DNA from: an uncultured Collinsella sp.
Lineage (GTDB): Bacteria; Actinomycetota; Coriobacteriia; Coriobacteriales; Coriobacteriaceae
Length of the DNA: 60,714 nt
Assembly (NCBI GenBank): GCA_900541745.1
Contig: UQLA01000016.1
Location: 1 to 60,714, forward strand
Direction of reading: 5' to 3'
In this document: piece by piece, positions 40,638-47,988 of the stretch
Position numbering within the stretch: position 1 is the first letter of the stretch
How the letters are laid out: every line of letters begins with the position of its first letter
Notes under the pieces: model-generated
What the model saw: the letters and a program-made list of their open reading frames with translations, nothing else
Database searches by the model: none
Told to the model about the DNA's origin: nothing
Program-made: the position numbers and the translations under genes

Positions 40638-40658
40638 TTGGGGACGTTCTTAAACGAC
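40638..40658. repeat. Half copy of the GGGGACGTTCTT palindrome
   Basis: TTGGGGACGTTCTT followed by AAACGAC is an exact 21-nt reverse complement of 33184-33204. Only one half of the inverted repeat is present. It fills the gap between the convergent cobO and MATE genes. Confidence 0.8.
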
Positions 40659-42007
40659 TAGGCGGTGGCGCGGCCTAACCAGTTGCCGCTGTGGTGGTAG
40701 ATGGTGAACATCGTGGCGGTGATTACCCAGGTTACGGGGTAGACCAGCAGCAGATGTTCGAGCGAGGGATCGAGCGGCATAATCGCGAACACCCACGCCA
40801 CGCGGAGCACGACCGTGCCGAAGATTGTGAGCATCATAGGCTGGAAGCTCACGCCGGCACCGCGGATGGAACCGGACGCGTTTTCGATAATCGAGAAAAT
40901 CGCGTAGAACGGCGCAATAAAATGAAGGATCGTCGTGGTATAGGCCGAAATCGCGGCATCGTCGATAAACAAACGCGAAAGCGGGCCAGAGAACACCAGC
41001 AGCACGGCAGACAGGCCGCCGATAAGCACAAACGAAAGCACGAGCGACGTGTGGTATCCCTTTCGCATGCGATCGTAATTGCGCGCACCAAAGTTCTGCG
41101 CCGAGAACGTGGTGATCGACACGCCGAGCGCCTCGGTCACCATCCAGATAATGCCGTCCAGGCGGCCGGAAAGGCCCCAAGCGGTCGTGACATCGGCTCC
41201 AAACGAGTTGACTGACACCTGAATCAGCACGTTCGAGATCGAATACGCCGCAGACTGAACGCCCAGCGGCAAACCGCACGAAAGCATGCTCTTGCAAATG
41301 CTGCGATCGATACCGAGCTTGGATAGCGACAACCGCCACGCACCCGGTGCGTGCATCATACGAATCACGATCATCGTGGCGTTGGAGCAAATGGTCAGCG
41401 CCACCGCGATGCCACAGCCCAGAGCCTCCATATGAAGCACGGCAACGAAGATGACATCCAGCACCGCATTAACAAGGCAGCCGGAAGCGATGATCACAGC
41501 AGGCCCGCGCGTGTCGCCCACGGCGCGCAGCAATGCCGTTCCCATATTGAGCAGCAGCGCCGCAACCATGGCGGCAAAATAGCAACGGGCATAGGCCACG
41601 CCCTCGGCCAATAGTTCATGCGGCGTGTTCATAAGCACCAGCATGGGCTCAACGAACACTATGCCAAGAATCGAGAAAACGATACCGCCCACCAGCGCGA
41701 GCGTCATAGCCGTATGGACCGATCGGCTCAGGCGCTCGTCATCGTGCTGACCAAAAAACTGGCCCGTAATGACCGCACAGCCAGCACCCACGCCGACGCA
41801 AAAACCAATGCAGAGCTCTGTAAGCACCATCGTGGCCTGAATGCCACCCAGCGCGAGCTTGCCGCCAAACTGACCGACGATATAGGTACCGATAAGCGTG
41901 TAAGCCTGCTGGAAAAACGAACTAAAGAAGATGGGAACGCACAGCGACAGCAGCTGCTGCCAAATAGCACCCTGCGTTACATCGATAGCCGTAGATTTCT
42001 TAGCCAC
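40658..42007 (-). CDS. MATE family efflux transporter
   Basis: A 449-aa 12-helix drug/sodium antiporter-type membrane protein. The two MatE halves are visible, with LCVPIFFSSFFQQAYTLIGTYIVGQFGG near the start and LGVQSAAYSISNVLIQVSVNSFG at the start of the second half. The start was set at GTG 42007, with GGGGAGG upstream. The substrate is unknown. It is monocistronic, convergent with cobO. Confidence 0.9.
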   Translation of the reverse strand: MAKKSTAIDVTQGAIWQQLLSLCVPIFFSSFFQQAYTLIGTYIVGQFGGKLALGGIQATMVLTELCIGFCVGVGAGCAVITGQFFGQHDDERLSRSVHTAMTLALVGGIVFSILGIVFVEPMLVLMNTPHELLAEGVAYARCYFAAMVAALLLNMGTALLRAVGDTRGPAVIIASGCLVNAVLDVIFVAVLHMEALGCGIAVALTICSNATMIVIRMMHAPGAWRLSLSKLGIDRSICKSMLSCGLPLGVQSAAYSISNVLIQVSVNSFGADVTTAWGLSGRLDGIIWMVTEALGVSITTFSAQNFGARNYDRMRKGYHTSLVLSFVLIGGLSAVLLVFSGPLSRLFIDDAAISAYTTTILHFIAPFYAIFSIIENASGSIRGAGVSFQPMMLTIFGTVVLRVAWVFAIMPLDPSLEHLLLVYPVTWVITATMFTIYHHSGNWLGRATA

Positions 42008-42133
42008 ACGCCCTCCCCACCAGCGTACGTCAAACAACAAAACGGCAATTTAAGACCAAAGCCACTTCCAGCTTAGCACCGACCGGCGTCGGCCGAAACA
42101 CCCCCGCTGACACGGCTCGGATATCGCGCCCCG

Positions 42134-43048
42134 CTAGTGATACAGCCCCGGCTGGTAGTGATACTCATTACTCACATGCGGGCACAGCTGCCAAAAGGCG
42201 ACAGCACTTGCCGCGGCCACGTTGAGCGAATCGACCCCATGCGCCATCGGAATACGCACGGCGCGGTCACAGCCTGCAATGGTCTTGGCGCCCAAGCCAG
42301 CACCCTCGGTGCCCATAAAGATTGCCAGGCGGTCAATCTCCTGCAGCGCGGGGTCGTCCAGCGACACCGAATCATCCGTCAACGCCATGGCGGCACACGA
42401 AAAGCCGGCATCGTGCAGCGCCGCCAGCCCATCATGCGGCCATACGCGCGCCTCGCTGCCAATGCGCGTCCAGGGCACCTGGAACACCGTGCCCATGCTC
42501 ACGCGGGCCGAGCGACGGTACAGTGGATCGCAGCACGTAGGGCTCACCAAAATGCCATCGACGTTCAGCGCAGCCGCCGAGCGGAAAATCGCGCCGACGT
42601 TGGTGTGATCGACAATGCCCTCGAGCACGCACACGCGCACCGGGCGCTCCCCCGCCGCCTCGACGACGCCGCCCAAGAACTCATCGACCGGAATCTGACG
42701 CGGGCGACGAAACGCCGCGAGCGCACCGCGCGTCACGTTAAAGCCCGTCAGCTGCTCCATAAGCTCCATCGAGGCCACGAACACGGGAACCGGGCCCGCA
42801 CCTTCGCGTACCGCCAGGCGCTCAAACAGCGGCATCATCTGATCGAGCCAGCGCTCGCCCAAAAGAAAGCTCACCGGCTCGTATCCGGCGCGAACCGCAC
42901 GCTCGATGACCTTGGCACTCTCGGCGATAAAAATACCCTTCTGCGGCTCCAGCACGCAGCGAAGCTCACGCTCGGTCAGTCGCACGTAGGCATCGAGCCG
43001 CTCGTCCTCGAGCGAATCAATTCGCAATACCTCAACGGCATCAGTCAT
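42134..43048 (-). CDS. TrmH/SpoU family RNA 2'-O-methyltransferase
   Basis: A 304-aa SPOUT methyltransferase. An N-terminal L30e-like substrate-binding region (KGIFIAESAKVIERAVRAGY) precedes the knotted domain with the three SpoU motifs: NVGAIFRSAAAL, IFMGTEGAGL and VRIPMAHGVDSLNVAAASAVAFWQL. The target is tRNA or 23S rRNA and cannot be told from the sequence. It stands alone between the MATE and dfrA genes. Confidence 0.9.
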   Translation of the reverse strand: MTDAVEVLRIDSLEDERLDAYVRLTERELRCVLEPQKGIFIAESAKVIERAVRAGYEPVSFLLGERWLDQMMPLFERLAVREGAGPVPVFVASMELMEQLTGFNVTRGALAAFRRPRQIPVDEFLGGVVEAAGERPVRVCVLEGIVDHTNVGAIFRSAAALNVDGILVSPTCCDPLYRRSARVSMGTVFQVPWTRIGSEARVWPHDGLAALHDAGFSCAAMALTDDSVSLDDPALQEIDRLAIFMGTEGAGLGAKTIAGCDRAVRIPMAHGVDSLNVAAASAVAFWQLCPHVSNEYHYQPGLYH

Positions 43049-43156
43049 AGCAGTCAGCCCGCACCTTTCTTTGCAGCACCTATATCAAACGAGGCGACGC
43101 CAAGCGCCGCCCCATGCATTCAATCAACCCGATAATACCGTGGGCAAAAAGGAGAT

Positions 43157-43675
43157 TTAAGCATCAACGCGACGATACGTCACGAACTCATAATCGACAC
43201 CCTCGTCACCCTCGCCGGCGGCAATCGTCGCGACCCCGCTACGCTGCGCAATCTCCCACGCGGGATCGGCATCCAGATCGGGAAAATACGTATCCACGTC
43301 ATGCACGCAATGGTTATGCGTAACCTCGGCCTCCACGCAATACGGCAAAAACTGTCGATATACCTCGCCGCCGCCAATCACCCACGCAACGGGCTCATCA
43401 GCCACGGCGGCCAAAGCCTCGTCAACGCTATGCACCACGTCAACGCCCTCGGGGGCAAAATCCTCATCGCGTGTGAGCACAATGTTGCGGCGGTTCTTAA
43501 GCGGACGCCCGCCAGGAAAACTCAGCAGCGTCTTGCGCCCCATAATGACCGGGCAACCCTTGGTGCACGCCACAAAATGACGCATGTCGGCGCGATTGGA
43601 CACCACCATGTCGCCCTCGCACCCAATGCCCCAGTCATCGCACACGGCGACGATGGCAGATAGCTTACACGTCAT
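43157..43675 (-). CDS. dfrA: Dihydrofolate reductase
   Basis: A 172-aa enzyme reducing dihydrofolate with NADPH. Landmarks are IVAVCDDWGIGCEGDM, the acidic catalytic residue in SNRADMRHF, the nucleotide-binding VIMGRKTLLSFPGGRPL and WVIGGGEVYRQFL. The ATG at 43675 has GGTGG 5 nt upstream; a GTG three codons earlier is less likely. It lies 9 nt after thyA, which produces its dihydrofolate substrate, so the pair forms a functional operon. Confidence 0.93.
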   Translation of the reverse strand: MTCKLSAIVAVCDDWGIGCEGDMVVSNRADMRHFVACTKGCPVIMGRKTLLSFPGGRPLKNRRNIVLTRDEDFAPEGVDVVHSVDEALAAVADEPVAWVIGGGEVYRQFLPYCVEAEVTHNHCVHDVDTYFPDLDADPAWEIAQRSGVATIAAGEGDEGVDYEFVTYRRVDA

Positions 43676-43684
43676 GAGCGCCAC

Positions 43685-44533
43685 CTACACCGCAATAGGG
43701 ATGTTCTTGACCTGCGGGCCGTGCTCATAGCCCTCGACAATCAGGTCATCGGTCGTAAAAGCATAGAAGTCATGCACATCGGGGTTGAGCGTTACCTTGG
43801 GAGCCGCAAACTGCGGACGCTCGATAAGCTCGCGGACGATATCGACATGGCGGTCGTAAATATGAGCATCGGCGATCACATGCAGCAGCTCGCCGGGAAT
43901 CATATCGACCGACTGCGCGACCATCATCAGCAAAATGGCGTACTGGCACACATTCCAATTGTTCGCGGCCAAAATATCCTGGCTGCGCTGGTTGAGAATC
44001 ATGTTGAGCGTCGGCTTGTCATCCTGCGGACGCTGCGTGACGTTATAGGTCACGCTGTAGGCGCACGGATACAGGTGCATCTCGGACAGATCGCTAAACA
44101 CATAGGTGTTCGTCATAATGCGACGGCTGTACGGCGTGTGCTTGAGGTCGTACAGCACGCGGTCCATCTGATCGAAGTCGCCCTCGGCGTAATGGCTCTT
44201 CTGGCCAATCTGGTAGCCGTAGGCCTTGCCGATAGAGCCGGTCTCGTCGGCCCACTCATCCCAAATATGGCTGTTGAGGTCATGCACGTTATTGGACTTC
44301 TTCTGATAGATCCACAGGATCTCATCCATGGCAGATTTGAGGGCCGTACGACGCAAGGTAAGCGCCGGAAACTCCTCGCGCAGGTCGTAGCGGGCCGTGA
44401 CACCAAAATTTTTAATGGTATAGGCAGGGGTGCCATCCTCCCACACCGGGCGGACCTTTTGGCCCTCGGTGGTGGTGCCATGGTCCAGAATATCGCGGCA
44501 CATGGTTACAAACTGTTGATCAGCTTTGCTCAT
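43685..44533 (-). CDS. thyA: Thymidylate synthase ThyA
   Basis: A 283-aa enzyme methylating dUMP to dTMP. The active-site cysteine is in LYPCAYSVTYNV (most ThyA proteins read PCH there, so the next residue is changed). The nucleotide-binding RSQDILAANNWNV and HVIADAHIYDRHV are present. AGGAGG lies 4 nt before the ATG; longer in-frame readings start far upstream inside unrelated sequence. It is the first gene of the thyA-dfrA pair and is divergent from the DUF134 gene. Confidence 0.93.
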   Translation of the reverse strand: MSKADQQFVTMCRDILDHGTTTEGQKVRPVWEDGTPAYTIKNFGVTARYDLREEFPALTLRRTALKSAMDEILWIYQKKSNNVHDLNSHIWDEWADETGSIGKAYGYQIGQKSHYAEGDFDQMDRVLYDLKHTPYSRRIMTNTYVFSDLSEMHLYPCAYSVTYNVTQRPQDDKPTLNMILNQRSQDILAANNWNVCQYAILLMMVAQSVDMIPGELLHVIADAHIYDRHVDIVRELIERPQFAAPKVTLNPDVHDFYAFTTDDLIVEGYEHGPQVKNIPIAV

Positions 44534-44619
44534 TGACCCTCCTGTCAGTCGCCTACAAGCGAGATTCATTGTAGCCCAGGGGCACGCGGCCCCACAGCCC
44601 AAACATAAGCCCTCATTTT

Positions 44620-44633
44620 CTGACATATGCCAG
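44620..44633. promoter_or_regulatory. Operator candidate 1 (CTGACATATGCCAG)
   Basis: A near-perfect palindrome, one base off CTGACATATGTCAG, just upstream of the -35 box of the DUF134-NifX gene. Its centre is 53 nt, about five helical turns, from the second site. Confidence 0.6.
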
Positions 44634-44640
44634 AAATTCC

Positions 44641-44668
44641 TTGCGCTCAATGAGCATCGAGTTATCCT
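44641..44668 (+). promoter_or_regulatory. Promoter of the DUF134-NifX gene
   Basis: TTGCGC (44641-44646) and TATCCT (44663-44668) are separated by 16 nt. The start point would fall near 44675, inside operator candidate 2, the expected geometry for repression. Confidence 0.55.
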
Positions 44669-44672
44669 ATTG

Positions 44673-44686
44673 TCGACATATGTCAG
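44673..44686. promoter_or_regulatory. Operator candidate 2 (core GACATATGTC)
   Basis: A perfect 10-bp palindrome GACATATGTC (44675-44684) with CAG extending one side. It lies between the -10 box and the ribosome site. Together with candidate 1 it brackets the promoter. Confidence 0.65.
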
Positions 44687-44699
44687 ATAAGGAGTGCAC

Positions 44700-45464
44700 A
44701 TGGCAGGAAGACGCGAAAAACTGCGCCGCGTCGGAATCATCCCCGAATACCGCGGCTTTATCCCTGACGGCCTGGCGAGCGGAGACGCCATCGACATGAC
44801 GGTCGACGAGCTCGAGGTGCTGCGCCTGTGCGACCTGGAAGGCCTCAATCAGGAGGCCGTCGCCCAGCGCATGGGCATTGCCCGCGCCACGGTGGCGGCA
44901 ATCTGCAGTCGCGCGCATCGCAAGGTGGCAAACGCGCTGGTGAACGGACGAGCGCTCATCATCGAGGGCGGCAATATCGCGTACTCCCCCATCACCACAA
45001 CGACGGCCGTATGGCCAGCAAAGGAGGTCGGCACCATGAGGGTGGCAACCACGTACGACAATGGCAACATCTTTATGCACTTTGGCCGCAGCGAGCAGTT
45101 CAAAATCTACGACATTCAGGACGGCAAGGTGCTCAACGAGCAGGTCGTGGGCACCGGCGGCACCGGCCACGGTGCCCTTGCGGGCCTGCTCGCCAACGGC
45201 GGCGTTGACACGCTCATCTGCGGCGGCATCGGCGGTGGCGCTATCAACGCGCTTGCCCAAGCCGGCATTACGGTATACGCAGGTGCCCAGGGCAGCTGCG
45301 ACGCTTGCGTCGAGGCCCTTATCGCCGGCACGCTCGCACAGAACGGCGAGGCCACATGCGGCTGCCACGGCCATAACCACGACCACGTCCACGAACATGG
45401 CGAGTCCTGCAGCTGCCACGGCCATCGCGAGCACGAGGGTCACGAGGGCTGCGGCTGCCACTAA
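44700..45464 (+). CDS. DUF134 HTH protein fused to a NifX-type domain, with a His/Cys-rich tail
   Basis: A 254-aa protein. Residues 1-90 are DUF134 with a sigma-like helix-turn-helix (MTVDELEVLRLCDLEGLNQEAVAQRMGIARATVAAICSRAHRKVANAL). Residues 105-215 are a dinitrogenase iron-molybdenum cofactor (NifX/NafY) domain (VATTYDNGNIFMHFGRSEQFKIYDI, HGALAGLLANGGVDTLICGGIGGGAINAL). The last 35 residues hold repeated CxC and HxH units, a probable metal-binding tail. AAGGAG precedes ATG 44700. It is probably an autoregulated, metal- or redox-sensing DNA-binding protein. No nitrogenase genes are present. Confidence 0.85.
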   Translation: MAGRREKLRRVGIIPEYRGFIPDGLASGDAIDMTVDELEVLRLCDLEGLNQEAVAQRMGIARATVAAICSRAHRKVANALVNGRALIIEGGNIAYSPITTTTAVWPAKEVGTMRVATTYDNGNIFMHFGRSEQFKIYDIQDGKVLNEQVVGTGGTGHGALAGLLANGGVDTLICGGIGGGAINALAQAGITVYAGAQGSCDACVEALIAGTLAQNGEATCGCHGHNHDHVHEHGESCSCHGHREHEGHEGCGCH

Positions 45465-45526
45465 CAGCACGGCACCGCGAGCTCGGGGTGCGAAGCCGAA
45501 CGCAACCCAACAACCGAAGCCAACAA

Positions 45527-45560
45527 CAAAGGCCACCCGGTAGCTTCCGAGTGGCCTTTG
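45527..45560. terminator. Bidirectional terminator between the DUF134 gene and ffh
   Basis: CAAAGGCCACCCGG and CCGAGTGGCCTTTG form a 14-bp stem with one mismatch and a short loop. T-rich sequence follows on the minus strand (TTTGTTGTTGG). It lies between the two convergent genes. Confidence 0.75.
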
Positions 45561-45584
45561 CCATATCAAGCTGGAATTACAGCC

Positions 45585-47060
45585 CTATTTCTTATTACGC
45601 ATCTGCGCTTCCATCTGGCGCAGTAGCTCCATATCGGACTTGGGACCGCCCGTACCCAGGCCGCCCATGCCACCCAGACCCATAGCGTCCAGGCCAGGGA
45701 TATTGGGCATGCGCATCTTCTTGCCCTTCTTACCCTTTTTGCCCTTCTTGCCGCCGGCCTGCGCCTGATTGGCCATCGTGCGCATGCGGCCCATCATCTT
45801 ATTCATCTCGCCCCACTGCTTCATAAGGCTGTTGACCTCGGTGGGCGTCACGCCGGCGCCCTTGGCAATACGCGCGCGACGCTGGCCGTTTATGATGGAG
45901 GGACGCAGGCGCTCCTCCTTAGTCATCGACATGATGATGGCCTCGTTCTTATCGAAGATGCCCTCGTCCAGGTTGCCGCCCATTTGGTTGAGCGCGCGCT
46001 GGCCACCGGGGAGCATGCCCAGGATGCCCTTCATGCCGCCCATCTTCTTGACGGCTTTCATCTGGTCGAGTATATCGTTCATGGTGAAGCCCTCGCGCAG
46101 CATACGCTCGGCAGCCTCAAGCTGCTCTGCATCAGCCGCCTCCTGGGCCTTCTCGATAATGCCGACGACGTCGCCCATGCCCAGAATGCGCTTGGCCATG
46201 CGATCGGGATAGAACGGCTCAAGCGAATCGGGTTTCTCGCCCATGCTCACAAACTTGATGGGCTTGCCGGTCACCTGACGTACCGAAAGTGCACCACCGC
46301 CACGGGCGTCACCGTCGAGCTTGGAGATAATCACGCCATCAAAGTCGGTGCGCTCGGCAAACGTCGAGACCACGTTGACGATGTCCTGGCCGGTCATGGC
46401 ATCGACGACCATCAGCACCTGGTCGGGCTTGACGGCCTTCTTAATATCCACGGCCTCCTGCATCATCTGCTCGTCGATCTGCAGACGACCGGCGGTATCG
46501 ACGATGACTACATCGCGCAGGTGGTCGACTGCCTCCTGGATGGCACCCTTGGCGATATCGACCGGGTGCGCGCCGTCGCCGCGGAAGACCGGAACGCCGA
46601 TCTCTCCACCGAGCGTGGCCAGCTGATCGGCAGCGGCGGGGCGGTAGACGTCGCACGCGGCGAGCAGCGGCGAGCGGCCCTGCTTCTTGAGCAGGTAGGC
46701 AAGCTTTACGGCCGCCGTGGTCTTACCGGAGCCCTGCAGGCCCACGAGCATGATGACATTGGGAATACGGTTGCTAAAGACGAGCTTGCTCTCGGTTGAG
46801 CCGAGCATCTCGGTGAGCTCGTCGAGCACGATCTTGACGACGTTTTGCGCCGGCGACAGCGACTCCATGACCTCGGCGGTCATGCAGCGCTCCTTAGTCT
46901 TGGCAACGAACTCCTTGACGACCTTAAAGTTAACGTCGGCCTCGAGCAGGGCCATGCGAATATCGCGCATGGCCGAAGTAATATCGGCCTCGGTCAGCTT
47001 ACCCTTGCCGCGCAGGCGGTCAAATGTGTCGTTGAGGCGATCGCTCAGGGAATCAAACAC
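45585..47060 (-). CDS. ffh: Signal recognition particle protein Ffh
   Basis: A 491-aa SRP54 GTPase that binds signal sequences. The N domain is followed by the G domain (GLQGSGKTTAAVKLAYLL, VIVDTAGRLQID, SKLDGDARGGGALS). The Met-rich M domain runs from about residue 300 and ends in a Lys/Gly-rich, Met-rich tail (GGKKGKKGKKGKKMRMPNI) that binds 4.5S RNA. The start is GTG at 47060, with AAGGAG 6 nt upstream. It is 10 nt after ftsY, its receptor partner. No SRP RNA gene is evident in the window. Confidence 0.96.
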   Translation of the reverse strand: MFDSLSDRLNDTFDRLRGKGKLTEADITSAMRDIRMALLEADVNFKVVKEFVAKTKERCMTAEVMESLSPAQNVVKIVLDELTEMLGSTESKLVFSNRIPNVIMLVGLQGSGKTTAAVKLAYLLKKQGRSPLLAACDVYRPAAADQLATLGGEIGVPVFRGDGAHPVDIAKGAIQEAVDHLRDVVIVDTAGRLQIDEQMMQEAVDIKKAVKPDQVLMVVDAMTGQDIVNVVSTFAERTDFDGVIISKLDGDARGGGALSVRQVTGKPIKFVSMGEKPDSLEPFYPDRMAKRILGMGDVVGIIEKAQEAADAEQLEAAERMLREGFTMNDILDQMKAVKKMGGMKGILGMLPGGQRALNQMGGNLDEGIFDKNEAIIMSMTKEERLRPSIINGQRRARIAKGAGVTPTEVNSLMKQWGEMNKMMGRMRTMANQAQAGGKKGKKGKKGKKMRMPNIPGLDAMGLGGMGGLGTGGPKSDMELLRQMEAQMRNKK

Positions 47061-47070
47061 TAGTCACTCC

Positions 47071-47988
47071 TTAGTTGGACTCGCCCACCAGGGCGCGGCA
47101 GAAATCTTTGGCGTTAAACTCCTGCAGGTCATCGACCTGCTCGCCCACGCCGATGCGCAGGATCGGGAGCTTGAGTTTCTCGGCCACGGCCATGGCGATA
47201 CCGCCCTTAGCCGTGCCGTCGAGCTTAGTCATGATAATACCGTCCAGGCCCAGCGCCTCGTTAAACTCGAGCGCCTGGTTCAGACCGTTCTGACCAGTGG
47301 CGGCATCGATCACAAGCACGACCGAGACCGGCATGGGGCCGGCGGCCATATTGGCGGCGCGCTTACGGGTCACATTGACCACCTTGGCGAGCTCGCGCAT
47401 GAGCTCGGGGCTCGTGTGCAGACGACCGGCGGTATCGATGAGCACCAGGTCGCTGCCGCGCTTATCGGCCTCGTCGAGCACGTCATAGCACACGCTCGCA
47501 GGATCGGAGCCGCGGTCACGCTTGATGACGGGAACGCCGGCACGCTGGCCCCACACATCGAGCTGCTCGATGGCGGCGGCGCGGAAGGTGTCGGCCGAAC
47601 CAATCACCACGTTCTTGCCGCGGGCGGCCATGGCGCTCGCAATCTTGCCGACCGTGGTGGTCTTGCCGGCGCCGTTGATACCGACAAACAGCACACAGCT
47701 CGGCGTATCGGAAAACGGGTCACGCTCAACAGGCACAAAATGGCCCTCGAGCTGCTCGGCCAGGGCGCGGCGAAGCTGCGGGGCGGTCTTGAGGTTCTTC
47801 TTGGCAGCGGCATCACGCAGGTCATCGGAGACTTGAATGGCAACCTCGGCACCCATGTCACCCATGACGAGCGTGTCCTCAAGGTCCTCCCAAAAATCCT
47901 CGTCGACCTCACCGCCAAAGTAGAAGACCTCGTTAAGGGCCTCGCGGCTGCGCTCAAGTCCGCGCGAGAGTGCGTCAAAGAATCCCAT
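47071..47988 (-). CDS. ftsY: Signal recognition particle receptor FtsY
   Basis: A 305-aa membrane-associated GTPase pairing with Ffh. It has GINGAGKTTTVGKIA, the family motif SADTFRAAAIEQL, VLIDTAGRLHTS and MTKLDGTAKGG. The acidic N-terminal A domain of E. coli FtsY is absent, as in most Gram-positives; the N domain starts almost at once (RGLERSREALNEVFYFGGEVDEDF). It overlaps the smc stop as TAATG. Confidence 0.96.
   Translation of the reverse strand: MGFFDALSRGLERSREALNEVFYFGGEVDEDFWEDLEDTLVMGDMGAEVAIQVSDDLRDAAAKKNLKTAPQLRRALAEQLEGHFVPVERDPFSDTPSCVLFVGINGAGKTTTVGKIASAMAARGKNVVIGSADTFRAAAIEQLDVWGQRAGVPVIKRDRGSDPASVCYDVLDEADKRGSDLVLIDTAGRLHTSPELMRELAKVVNVTRKRAANMAAGPMPVSVVLVIDAATGQNGLNQALEFNEALGLDGIIMTKLDGTAKGGIAMAVAEKLKLPILRIGVGEQVDDLQEFNAKDFCRALVGESN

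Noticed and set aside
29953..40658. Ends of an insertion sequence or prophage bounded by the palindromes
   Set aside because: All genes between are housekeeping genes in conserved order. No transposase or phage gene occurs, and the palindromes are single short units.
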